Assembly (NCBI RefSeq): GCF_000382205.1
Contig: NZ_KB907787.1
Coordinates: forward strand, 1 to 64,000
DNA from: Dyadobacter beijingensis DSM 21582
Lineage (GTDB): Bacteria; Bacteroidota; Bacteroidia; Cytophagales; Spirosomataceae
DNA: 64,000 nt
Direction: 5' to 3'
The translations under genes and the position numbers were made by a program. The first letter of the stretch is position 1. The number at the start of each line of letters is the position of its first letter. The notes under the pieces were generated by a model. It was not told the origin of the DNA and made no database searches. It saw nothing but the letters and a program-made list of their open reading frames with translations. Positions 55,188 through 63,530 of the stretch are shown here, piece after piece.

Positions 55188-58100
55188 TTAAAAAGGGGGA
55201 TTTAATGAGACTCTTCGTGACCAGATGGTCGTATCGTATTTTACGAAGTTGGTTTTTAGAATAACGTTTATCAATTCGCGCTTATCTACTTGGTCCCAAA
55301 TAAGTCTATCAAGTCCTCTGTTTTCATTTCGCTCGAATCGGTAGGCGATAATTTCTTCAACTTTTGATTTGTCAAGGTCTTGATGATTGAAAAAATTGTT
55401 CACTAATCCACAAATTCTAGAGAAGATAGACTTGTTTAAACCAGTTAGTGGGCTTAATTTTTCAATCAAATTAACAAGATATGTATTTAATTCTGAATTT
55501 TTAAGTATAAAAAATGAACTACTAGAATTTATAGCTATTTGGTCGATATTATTTGGTAGATTAATATCGAGTAACTGTATGAAACAAATTGCTCCAGATC
55601 TATCGCTTTCAATTCGAACCTTTTCCCATATTTTATCACTACTAGACGACCAACGAAGATCAAGGCGTCTTTGTTCAGGAATAATCATAATGGTATCAAC
55701 TTGAAATTGATCTAATATTATTTCGTCTAATACATTTCCATCATCAATTCCGCAGAGTAAATTGTCAATGTGATCAATTTTTGCGTCGCCGTCGCCAAAC
55801 AAAGTCTTCATGAGCGAAAGTGCAGAAGTGTTTGATCCCTTGACCTCTTTCACGAGATTGTCGGCCGAAGTATATGACGCGCAATCAATTGTCCAGAAAC
55901 TACCTTGCTCCTTGAGTTGATTTAAATTAACAATATCACGAATTTTTTCTCTTTCTGTTAAAATGAGATTGGTCAGTGATAAGGCAGTTTCGAATGATTG
56001 CTGATTTTGTAGCTTTGCTTCTCGATTGTTTGAGTAGCGATATCCCTGCACGAAACTATTTAGTAAATAGTTTGCTTCCTTCGCTGCCCATGAAATCGAA
56101 AAGCCTAGCTTCCTGAGATTAGATAATTCTTCTTGTATATGATCGAGATAGATTTCATAGATGGCTTTCAGCATTAAGTCACTTTCAGTTGTTGTTTCAA
56201 TGTTAGACCTCGCTACATTGGTCTTTGGTGCATTTGCGCCACAACTATTAGCAATAGCGAGAAAGTTTCGCCCATTGAAGCCGGGCGTATTGAAGTCGAT
56301 TCGAATCCCTTCAACACAGATGCCAGTCGGGACAAAAGCCTCAGTGTATCTCTCACGGAAATCAAAGAATGTCCACTCTTTAAAGTGTTCTATGTACCGA
56401 AGCGCGTAAGCTAGCTGGAGGCCATTTCGCTCTTTTTGAACAATCTTGATTTTTTTTTCATCTAATTGGTAATCATTACTTAATAGGAAATTTCTCAAAA
56501 CGTCCTCAGGTGTCTTGTATCCTATTGAAGTAGTTTCTCCATCATTGTTAAGGATTAAATTACATGATGGGATAATAATCCATTTTCGAATTTCTGATTC
56601 GATGTTTGTAAGATCTACATCTGGCCTGACATGCAAATTTATTTTTGTTCCATGACTGGGAATTTCAACTTTCGAAGTTGCTACATCTAGATATTTTAGT
56701 AGATATTTTCCATGAACCTTTCGAATTTTCAGCAATATTGCTTTCTCTGCCTTCTGAGTTCGAGTTACGATGTCAATGTCGTCGGCGATAAGAAAGCATG
56801 TTAGTAGGCCTATTCCAAATCGACTAATTGGCGAGAATTTTGGGAATTCCTTTTTGAAGTTTTCATCTTGATAACGAGAGGAACCAACTTTGAGTAAGTG
56901 GTTTTGAATGATTTGAATGTCCATCCCTGTGCCATTATCAACAAAGGATAGTTGCCGATCCGTTGAGTTCCAATTGACTTGGATTAAGGGTTCGTAGAAA
57001 ATAGTTGAAGATTTTTTATTAATTTCTTCTAGTCGGCAAGCATCTATTGAATTTTGAATTAGCTCTCGCAATACTACAGACTGATTATTGTATAGAGTAT
57101 GTCCAACCAGAAGATCAAGGATTTTTGTTTGATCTAGCGTAAACTCAAATTGCTTTTTTTCGAAATCCTTTGTTTCTATGTTTGAGTCGTCTATTTTTCT
57201 CCACGGGTATTTATAGTTCGATGGGAGTAGTTCGCAGGCTTGTTCGTGATATTTATAATTTAGTTTTAATTCCGAATCGGCATAGTTCAAATATGCAATT
57301 AAGCCGAAAAAGCCATTTTCTTTCTCGAATAAGGCAATGACTTCAAGGGTGTCTTTTTCGATTGTAGGATCTGTTTTGCCCTCTTTGTTTTTTTTAATCT
57401 GTGGCCTTACCTTTGTTACTGCCTTTTGTTTTGCCCACTCGTCCTGGCTTATTGGATCCACGGGGTTAATTAGGCGATATTCTATCGAAGGAGTTCGATC
57501 AGATGTAATGTGTAGCAGGTCGGCGGTTCTGAGAATCAGAGCGGCATAGTGTAAATTCGCTTCCTCATCGGGCAAAGAACCATACGGCTGATTTAATTTG
57601 TATTTCTCGAAATTATCTAAATCTGAGAGGTGGTGACTTTCGCAGACGAAGGCGAGGTCCCTGCGAAACATATAGCTGAGTGAGCCGATTAGCCGCTTTA
57701 TCTCTTCGGCAACTTGATCCGCTGTCTCGAAATTGGGATTTGACTCGTCCAGTATCCAGTACTTGATTCTTTCTGCATGCGTTTTTCGTACAAATTCTTG
57801 ATAAACAAATCTGTCCTGCTTTTGAGAATCTTTAATATTTGTAATCTTATCCTTGAAGTTTACTCCAAGGTGTCCTTCAAGAATATCCTTTTTAAAATTA
57901 GGAAATGCAGATTTATCCCGTTTTTCAAATTCATCTCTGGTAACGAGCATGCCAAGGTCATGAAAATATATAGCTAATACTATGATCAGCCAATCCGCCG
58001 AGGTCATGGAATCTTGTGTCTCTTCTGGAATAATCCATTCCAGGGAATTGAGCATATGATCTATATGACTTATGTCATGTTTGGTATATTCGTCGAATAT

Positions 58101-58238
58101 GCCATCCCGACCTATGTGGCTAAGTATCGAGGCGATTTGATCTTTTATATGCAGCAGTTTTATGCCTCGGAATGCTCCTAGATTTTCGGCATATTCTGCT
58201 TTTTTCTCTGCTTTTGTTGTGAGGGCGATGATGGACAT
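55188..58238 (-). CDS. HD-domain and HSP90-like ATPase fusion protein, cargo
   Basis: A 1016-residue soluble protein. The N-terminal HD phosphohydrolase-like domain has KHDISHIDHML (about 54-62), IYFHDLGMLV (His93-Asp94), ESHHLSDL (200-207) and LRTADLLHI (Asp240). The middle is a GHKL/HSP90-type ATPase: N-box VLRELIQNSIDACRL (389-403), DNGTGMD (434-440) and RFGIGLLTCFLIADD (473-487), as in HSP90. The last 400 residues show no known domain. It is transcribed against the EEP pair. Comparable ATPase-effector fusions occur in defence islands; a role in sensing phage or stress is inference. Confidence 0.85.
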   Translation of the reverse strand: MSIIALTTKAEKKAEYAENLGAFRGIKLLHIKDQIASILSHIGRDGIFDEYTKHDISHIDHMLNSLEWIIPEETQDSMTSADWLIIVLAIYFHDLGMLVTRDEFEKRDKSAFPNFKKDILEGHLGVNFKDKITNIKDSQKQDRFVYQEFVRKTHAERIKYWILDESNPNFETADQVAEEIKRLIGSLSYMFRRDLAFVCESHHLSDLDNFEKYKLNQPYGSLPDEEANLHYAALILRTADLLHITSDRTPSIEYRLINPVDPISQDEWAKQKAVTKVRPQIKKNKEGKTDPTIEKDTLEVIALFEKENGFFGLIAYLNYADSELKLNYKYHEQACELLPSNYKYPWRKIDDSNIETKDFEKKQFEFTLDQTKILDLLVGHTLYNNQSVVLRELIQNSIDACRLEEINKKSSTIFYEPLIQVNWNSTDRQLSFVDNGTGMDIQIIQNHLLKVGSSRYQDENFKKEFPKFSPISRFGIGLLTCFLIADDIDIVTRTQKAEKAILLKIRKVHGKYLLKYLDVATSKVEIPSHGTKINLHVRPDVDLTNIESEIRKWIIIPSCNLILNNDGETTSIGYKTPEDVLRNFLLSNDYQLDEKKIKIVQKERNGLQLAYALRYIEHFKEWTFFDFRERYTEAFVPTGICVEGIRIDFNTPGFNGRNFLAIANSCGANAPKTNVARSNIETTTESDLMLKAIYEIYLDHIQEELSNLRKLGFSISWAAKEANYLLNSFVQGYRYSNNREAKLQNQQSFETALSLTNLILTEREKIRDIVNLNQLKEQGSFWTIDCASYTSADNLVKEVKGSNTSALSLMKTLFGDGDAKIDHIDNLLCGIDDGNVLDEIILDQFQVDTIMIIPEQRRLDLRWSSSSDKIWEKVRIESDRSGAICFIQLLDINLPNNIDQIAINSSSSFFILKNSELNTYLVNLIEKLSPLTGLNKSIFSRICGLVNNFFNHQDLDKSKVEEIIAYRFERNENRGLDRLIWDQVDKRELINVILKTNFVKYDTTIWSRRVSLNPPF

Positions 58239-58855
58239 GTATTGCTCGTAAGTTTAGATGAGGGAACGCGAATGATTATTTTTCAAACAGATTATTGGGA
58301 GAAAGAAGATAATTGGGAACTTATACTCGATGTTTGTTTGTGTTGAATAAGGAATTTAGGTCTCGATATTTTCAACTTTGACGTTTATTTTAGCGGTCAT
58401 CTTTTCGACAGCTTGATAACAAAATTGCAAAGTTCTCATCTACGGTTGCGATGTTTCTCGAGGTATGTAACGCTCCTTACACCATAGTTCATAGTGCCTG
58501 AACTGTCAAGCAATCCTTGACAGTTTGTGAGCCAATACTTGCATGCCTCCTTCAACCAGGTAGAGACAGCATATACGCATCAATTGCGCAGCTCAATACA
58601 TTTGTTTAAGTACAAGTGGTTGTTATTCAGCATTTTCGTAGTTATTTGAGAATTTTTTAGCGAGTCTTTATAATCTGTCAGACTTTTTAGCTGCTTTTTG
58701 ACTAAGGCGCGTTTTCAACATACTCAAATTTTTAAGCAGATTTGTATTCCGATATGTTCCATAGTTGTCTCTGGTCTATGACAACTACAACTCAGCTTCC
58801 TCTCCATCAAATAATTTCCTCGGGTGCGTAATCTCACTGACGATGTCTCGCTTAC
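58239..58855. other. Intergenic region (617 bases) with a perfect hairpin
   Basis: No credible gene in either strand. A perfect inverted repeat AACTGTCAAG-CAATC-CTTGACAGTT lies at 58501-58525. It has no T-run, so it is more likely an operator or recombination-related site than a terminator. The region is AT-rich and carries the promoter of the leftward HD/HSP90 gene. Confidence 0.55.
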
Positions 58856-59527
58856 CTAAAGTTTACTTGACAGAAATTTTCTTAGCTCAACGATAAGTGA
58901 ATCAGGAAAGTAATCCTCCGGCACACTCTCTGTTACCTTCCTCGCAATGTAACTACGTTTCATTTTTTTGAAGGGCGTAAAGTTTTTTAGAAGTGCAACA
59001 ACATCATCTTGTGTCGCTTCGAAAGGTTTGTCAGCATTCGTGCTATAGAAGATCGTCTTGAATAGCGCGATAACCTTTCCTGGAGGTAAGTAGGTGTAAA
59101 TATCAACTTCTTCTTCGCACTTCGCAGTGACTGTGCTTTCCTCCAGCTGTCGCTTGACTTCGACAAGCAGGCCTTCAAGTATGGTTTTTTCTTGTGCAGA
59201 ATAAGGCTGTGTCAGGCGAATGGGAATTTCATTTACGAAGAAATCCAGAAACTCGACCTTGTCCGGGTAGGCTTCATAATGATACCGGAAGCATCGGAGA
59301 GATTGACTGAAAGTAGCTAGTCTTACTAGTTTCGAGAAGATGGTGTTCTCATATAGGGTTGTACTTGGTTCCGAGGGAAAGACCAGATGAAATTCATTAA
59401 GCTGGTCAATTACATCGTACTTAAAATATGGAACAAGGGGTATGTCGTCTCCTTTGATTCCTAGAAACGTTTCTCCTAGTCTCTTTGCTGTCGAATATCT
59501 CCCGACTGGTTTCTTACTTTCCTCCAT
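58856..59527 (-). CDS. Unknown protein co-transcribed with the integrase
   Basis: A 223-residue soluble protein (MEESKKPVGRYSTAKRLGET). Mostly helical with charged segments: FFVNEIPIRLTQPYSAQEKT, ILEGLLVEVKRQLEESTVTA, KKMKRSYIARKVTESVPEDY. A GTG at 59533 overlaps the integrase stop and is an alternative start. Bacteroidota elements often carry an RteC- or Xis-like partner next to the integrase; I cannot identify it as one. A regulatory role in excision is possible. Confidence 0.65.
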   Translation of the reverse strand: MEESKKPVGRYSTAKRLGETFLGIKGDDIPLVPYFKYDVIDQLNEFHLVFPSEPSTTLYENTIFSKLVRLATFSQSLRCFRYHYEAYPDKVEFLDFFVNEIPIRLTQPYSAQEKTILEGLLVEVKRQLEESTVTAKCEEEVDIYTYLPPGKVIALFKTIFYSTNADKPFEATQDDVVALLKNFTPFKKMKRSYIARKVTESVPEDYFPDSLIVELRKFLSSKL

Positions 59528-59529
59528 AA

Positions 59530-60798
59530 TCACTCATCTTTAAAACGCTCCTTCCAGATCTCTGAAAGCTGCCGCGCGTACTGTTTTTTAGTAACCTTGA
59601 TGTATGTCAAAAATGCTTTTTCGGTCCGGTGGCCGGTGATTGCCATGATGGCGTAGGAGGGGGTGCCGGCAAGATACTCATTGGTTGCAAATGATCGCCT
59701 GGCGGTGTGAGAAGTAATTAACGAAAACTTACTTACCTTTTTCTGCGTCCGGACTTTTCCTTTCTTCTCGAATAAAGCCACGTCATCGCTCAGATTAGCT
59801 TTTTCGCCGATTTCCTTAAGGTACTCATTCATCTTCTGGTTGGAAATGACCGGCGGTAAGTGATTCGGAGTCTTGCCCTTATACTTCTCCATCACCTTCC
59901 TGACGATTGGGTGAATCGGGATTTCCAGGTATTCGTCTGTCTTTATCGTCTTGGTCTTCAAATATTTGAAGTCGGGCGATATGTTTTCGGCTTGTATGGC
60001 TGTAAGGTCAGAAAAGCGTAGACCGGTGAAGCAGCCGACGATAAAGAGATCCCGTACCTTTTCCAGCCTGGGCTCGGCTGAAAGGTCAAGTTTCAGCAGG
60101 AGCTTAATTTCATCTTCATTCAGATAAATCGAATCTACTTCCTTCCGAGGTGTCGAAAACCGCCGACTCTTGAACTCAATGTTGTCATTCTCCTTCCGCT
60201 CAGTCGCCTCGTTCAGGAAGAATTTTAAGAGGCCGGTGTGCTTATTCTGGGTGTTCTCGTTGTATTTCTTGACTTCGACCATAAACCGCTTGAAATCATG
60301 GTAGAAATCCAACGTGATGTCGTTGAAGGCAATAGTCTTCTTCTTCGTATCGGTCTGATACGCTGTCAACATCTTCAAATGGGAGCGGTAAGTCTTAATC
60401 GTGTTGGCATTCTTGAATCCCTCGACGGACTTGATGTATTTAGTGACGAACTCGATCAGGCCAGGCTTACCTTTCTCCGGAGCTGCTTCATATTTATCAG
60501 TCCTTATCTCGCGCTCAAATAGCGGTTTCAGATCGGCGGGAGTAATTGACAGCTTCTGGTAAAGTCGCTGCTGATATATCTTCTGCACTTCATTTCGCCA
60601 TCGATCCAGGTTGGCGTTGAGCTCCAAATAGGCCTCATGGCTGGCTTTTGCCTTCTGATTTTTAGCGTCCCAGGATTTGGGCTTGATAAACTGATTTGTA
60701 GAAACAACAACCTGCTCGGTTCCATAGCGGAAGTACAAGGAGATCAGGCAATTGCCATTTGGTTTTGGCTTTTTGAGATAGTATTTTGTAGTAGCCAT
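59530..60798 (-). CDS. int: Tyrosine site-specific integrase
   Basis: A 422-residue tyrosine recombinase. An N-terminal arm-binding/SAM-like domain (residues 1-200) precedes the catalytic domain with Arg261 in GCFTGLRFSDLTAI, Lys near 283-286, His364 and Arg367 in TSHTARRSFATNEYLAG, His390 in MAITGHRTEKAFLTYI, and the nucleophile Tyr399. It lies beside the right direct repeat and points inward, the usual arrangement for an element that integrates into a tRNA 3' end. It should catalyse integration and, with an excisionase, excision. Confidence 0.95.
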   Translation of the reverse strand: MATTKYYLKKPKPNGNCLISLYFRYGTEQVVVSTNQFIKPKSWDAKNQKAKASHEAYLELNANLDRWRNEVQKIYQQRLYQKLSITPADLKPLFEREIRTDKYEAAPEKGKPGLIEFVTKYIKSVEGFKNANTIKTYRSHLKMLTAYQTDTKKKTIAFNDITLDFYHDFKRFMVEVKKYNENTQNKHTGLLKFFLNEATERKENDNIEFKSRRFSTPRKEVDSIYLNEDEIKLLLKLDLSAEPRLEKVRDLFIVGCFTGLRFSDLTAIQAENISPDFKYLKTKTIKTDEYLEIPIHPIVRKVMEKYKGKTPNHLPPVISNQKMNEYLKEIGEKANLSDDVALFEKKGKVRTQKKVSKFSLITSHTARRSFATNEYLAGTPSYAIMAITGHRTEKAFLTYIKVTKKQYARQLSEIWKERFKDE

Positions 60799-60972
60799 GC
60801 AGCCGACGACTTGATTTACACAAATCTATCTTAACTGAATTGGTTTACAAAATGGTTTACAACAAAATTACTTTTTAAGGTTGCATGTTACTTGGTTCAA
60901 TTTTATATATTTGCCATTAACAGCTCATAATCAGAATATTTTAACGAAAAGATCATGAAAGTAGAAATCAAA

Positions 60973-60995
60973 GGTTCGATTCCGTCCATCACCAC
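60973..60995 (+). repeat. attR: right direct repeat of the element
   Basis: A 23-base exact copy of 47686-47708, the 3' end of tRNA-Phe. It defines the right border of the element. Confidence 0.92.
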
Positions 60996-61008
60996 CCCCA
61001 AATGCATT

Positions 61009-61043
61009 ACGCCTTGATAGCCGCGCTGTCAAGGCGTTTTTGT
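61009..61043 (+). terminator. Original tRNA-Phe terminator, displaced by the insertion
   Basis: ACGCCTTGA (61009-61017) and TCAAGGCGT (61029-61037) form a stem followed by TTTTGTTTT. Since attR replaces the tRNA 3' end here, this was most likely the terminator of the tRNA gene before integration. Confidence 0.75.
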
Positions 61044-61154
61044 TTTAACTCCTTGTTGCATAACGGGAAATGGTAGGTTAATTGAACGGATTCGGATAGT
61101 TTTTGTTTATTTAGGCATAAAAAAGCCGGATCCGGCACACTACCTGCAATCGCC

Positions 61155-62138
61155 ATGACATTCGAATTTACCGCCGGTGCCGGCTTTGATTTTTTGACGG
61201 GTTTCTCCCAACAGTTCGGCGCGCCCGTGATCGGGAATCAGTTGCAGATACCCGGGCATATGGGGCAGGGGAGTATCAGGCGGATCGATTTCAGCGATAG
61301 TTTTAAACTGCTCATCCATCAATATACTTTGCGTGACGACTTTGTGCTGCGGCGGAAGGCACCGGAGACGGTGAGCGATTTGATCACGATCATTTTTTAC
61401 AATTCTTCATTGCCGAATAACCAGCTTTCGAACCGCGAGCGGAGCTTTACTTGTACCAAGGTGAATACCGCTTCGGTGGAAGTTTCGTCGAATGATCTCA
61501 ATTCCGAGATCCATTTTCCAGGTGGCCGGGAGATTTATTTTACGGTGGTGGGCATCAAGGCCGCGTTATTGGCCGAACTGCTCGGGCCTACCGAGCCGAA
61601 CGAGCTCATCGACCGGGTTACCAACGGGAGCAGCACTTTTTTGTACCATTTGCTGATGATCCCCGAATTTGAAAAGACGCTTAAAAACCTCGCTGAAACC
61701 CACGAAAACGATCCGTTAAATCGGTTTTTCTACAAAGTGAAGACCCAGGAGCTGCTCTACCACGTTTTTTCCAGCCTTGCCAAACGCGAAAACAAGAAGC
61801 AATGCGGCCTCAACAACCAGGATGTGGGTATGCTCATGACCGTTCGGGATGCCCTGTTGGCCGATCTTTCGGAGCCGCCGCAGCTGCGCGACCTCGCCAA
61901 ACTTGCCAATATGAGCGAAACTAAATTGAAGCAGCTTTTCCGCCAGATCTTCGGCGACAGCATTTATAACTATTATCAAACGGTACGCATGGAGGAAGCC
62001 GCGACGATGCTGCGGCACCCGGGCGTTTCGGTATCGCAGGTGGGTTATCAGCTGGGCTTCTCGAATCTCAGCCATTTCAGCCGCTTGTTCGCCAAACATC
62101 ACGGTAAAGCCCCGAAAAGATACCAGTCTGTCGGATAG
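61155..62138 (+). CDS. AraC family transcriptional regulator
   Basis: A 327-residue regulator. The N-terminal 220 residues are a poorly conserved sensor domain (MTFEFTAGAGFDFLTGFSQQ; NSEIHFPGGREIYFTVVGIK). The C-terminal AraC DNA-binding domain is clear: LRDLAKLANMSETKLKQLFR, SIYNYYQTVRMEEAATMLR and QVGYQLGFSNLSHFSRLFAK with HHGKAPKRYQ. A 12-base palindrome GCCGGATCCGGC (61125-61136) lies just upstream and could be an operator. It precedes the reductase gene with which it may be paired. Confidence 0.9.
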   Translation: MTFEFTAGAGFDFLTGFSQQFGAPVIGNQLQIPGHMGQGSIRRIDFSDSFKLLIHQYTLRDDFVLRRKAPETVSDLITIIFYNSSLPNNQLSNRERSFTCTKVNTASVEVSSNDLNSEIHFPGGREIYFTVVGIKAALLAELLGPTEPNELIDRVTNGSSTFLYHLLMIPEFEKTLKNLAETHENDPLNRFFYKVKTQELLYHVFSSLAKRENKKQCGLNNQDVGMLMTVRDALLADLSEPPQLRDLAKLANMSETKLKQLFRQIFGDSIYNYYQTVRMEEAATMLRHPGVSVSQVGYQLGFSNLSHFSRLFAKHHGKAPKRYQSVG

Positions 62139-62185
62139 GACTAATAATTTGCCATTTTCGAATATTTTATTCCTGGTCAGGAAAG

Positions 62186-62193
62186 TAGCTTTG
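62186..62193 (+). promoter_or_regulatory. TAnnTTTG promoter box of the reductase gene
   Basis: TAGCTTTGC lies 27 bases before ATG 62221. Because it lies upstream of that ATG and inside any longer frame, it argues against a start at 62149. Confidence 0.5.
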
Positions 62194-62220
62194 CTCTATC
62201 CATATAATCTGAAAAATAAA

Positions 62221-63300
62221 ATGAGCAAATTACTGTCTGAATATCAGAAAGATACTTTCAAATTAAAGAACCATCTCGTGATGGCGCCTATGACGCGTTC
62301 GAGGGCCATCGGCAACCTTCCCAATGAGCTGATGGTGCAATATTACGCACAGCGCGCCGGTGCCGGGCTGATCGTCACCGAGGGGACTGCCCCAGCGCCG
62401 GAAGGACTGGGTTACGCGCGAATCCCCGGCATTTTCAGCGATGCCCAAACGGAAGCCTGGCGGCAGATCGCAGAGGTGGTTCATGCGCAGGGAAGCCGCA
62501 TTTTCATGCAGCTCATGCACACAGGGCGCATCGCGCACGTACATAACCTGCCTGCGGATACCCGCGTGATCGGCGTGTCGGATATGACGGCCGCGGGGCA
62601 AATGTGGACGGACCAGGAAGGCATGCTGGACCATTCCGCGCCGGAAGCTCTCACGACCCAAGGTGTGAAAACGGTCATCGATGAATTCGTAAAAGCGGCA
62701 GAAAATGCTGTTAAGGCTGGTTTTGATGGCATTGAGCTGCATAATGCCAACGGCTACCTGCTTGAACAGTTTTTGAACCCAAATGTGAATAACCGGACGG
62801 ATGAGTATGGCGGTTCCGTTGAAAACCGCTCACGGGCTGTGCTGGAAATTGTTGAAAAGACCTCCGCGGCCATTGGCAAAGAGAAGGTCGGCATTCGTTT
62901 TTCGCCTTTTGGCACCTACAATGATTTGCAGCCTTACGACGCTGCCGAAGTGCGCAGGACGTACGAATACCTGGCCACCCGGCTTAACTCGCTGGGCATT
63001 GCCTACATCCACATTTCCCTCACGCCGGACCTCGATGCCGGGACGTTGCAGATTATCCGCCGGCAGTTTTCGGGTACCATTATCCTGTGTAACGGCTTCA
63101 CGCCCGATACCGCCGAAACCGCGCTGGGCGAAGGAATTGCCGATCTCATCGCATTCGGCCAGCCGTTCCTGGCTAACCCGGACCTGGTAACCCGTATCGA
63201 AACCGGTGCCGCATTGAATGCACCGGATTACAATACGTTTTACACGCCCGGTGAAGCAGGTTACATTGACTATCCTTCACTGGTGATGGCCGATAAGTAA
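62221..63300 (+). CDS. Old yellow enzyme family alkene reductase
   Basis: A 359-residue FMN-dependent NAD(P)H oxidoreductase of the OYE family (NemA/xenobiotic reductase-like). Signatures: LKNHLVMAPMTRSRAIG, GLIVTEGTAPAPEGLGYARI, IFMQLMHTGRIAH, GFDGIELHNANGYLLEQFL and NVNNRTDEYGGSVENRSRAV. Such enzymes reduce electrophilic double bonds and some nitro compounds. ATG 62221 (MSKLLSEYQKDTFKLKN) is taken as start: it follows a promoter box. The AraC gene upstream, same strand, may regulate it. Confidence 0.93.
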   Translation: MSKLLSEYQKDTFKLKNHLVMAPMTRSRAIGNLPNELMVQYYAQRAGAGLIVTEGTAPAPEGLGYARIPGIFSDAQTEAWRQIAEVVHAQGSRIFMQLMHTGRIAHVHNLPADTRVIGVSDMTAAGQMWTDQEGMLDHSAPEALTTQGVKTVIDEFVKAAENAVKAGFDGIELHNANGYLLEQFLNPNVNNRTDEYGGSVENRSRAVLEIVEKTSAAIGKEKVGIRFSPFGTYNDLQPYDAAEVRRTYEYLATRLNSLGIAYIHISLTPDLDAGTLQIIRRQFSGTIILCNGFTPDTAETALGEGIADLIAFGQPFLANPDLVTRIETGAALNAPDYNTFYTPGEAGYIDYPSLVMADK

Positions 63301-63335
63301 TCGATACTGACCATTACCGGACCAATTTTCAAAGG

Positions 63336-63366
63336 AAGCCGCGCTTTATCGTGCGGCTTTTTTCTT
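63336..63366 (+). terminator. Intrinsic terminator after the reductase gene
   Basis: AAGCCGCGC pairs with GTGCGGCTT (7 strong pairs) around a small loop and is followed by TTTTT. The 160 bases after it hold no gene. Confidence 0.78.
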
Positions 63367-63530
63367 TCCGGACGATCACGTAATTTGCCTGCGGCGCGAT
63401 TGCCTCCCTCTCAGAAAATTCACAGGCGTTTAGCCGTCGTCATTCAAGCACCTGATATTCGTAACCTCACCGCCAGGAAGTACCTGCGCGGCCTATCTGT
63501 GTTTAAACGCTTCGGCAACCCAGGGGAACC

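Larger units (their letters stand above)
47686..60995. mobile_element. Integrative mobilizable element in tRNA-Phe, about 13.3 kb
   Basis: The 23 bases at 47686-47708 (T-arm to 3' end of tRNA-Phe) recur exactly at 60973-60995, next to a tyrosine integrase gene. Between them lie an HTH protein, RepA-like ATPase, primase, ParA-like ATPase, MobC and relaxase, the module order known from Bacteroidota mobilizable elements such as NBU-type units. No conjugation (tra) genes are present, so it should be mobilizable but not self-transmissible. Cargo at 53839-58238 is AT-rich compared with the rest. Confidence 0.92.

Noticed and set aside
47686..60995. Prophage
   Set aside because: No capsid, terminase, portal or tail genes; the relaxase and MobC show a mobilizable element.
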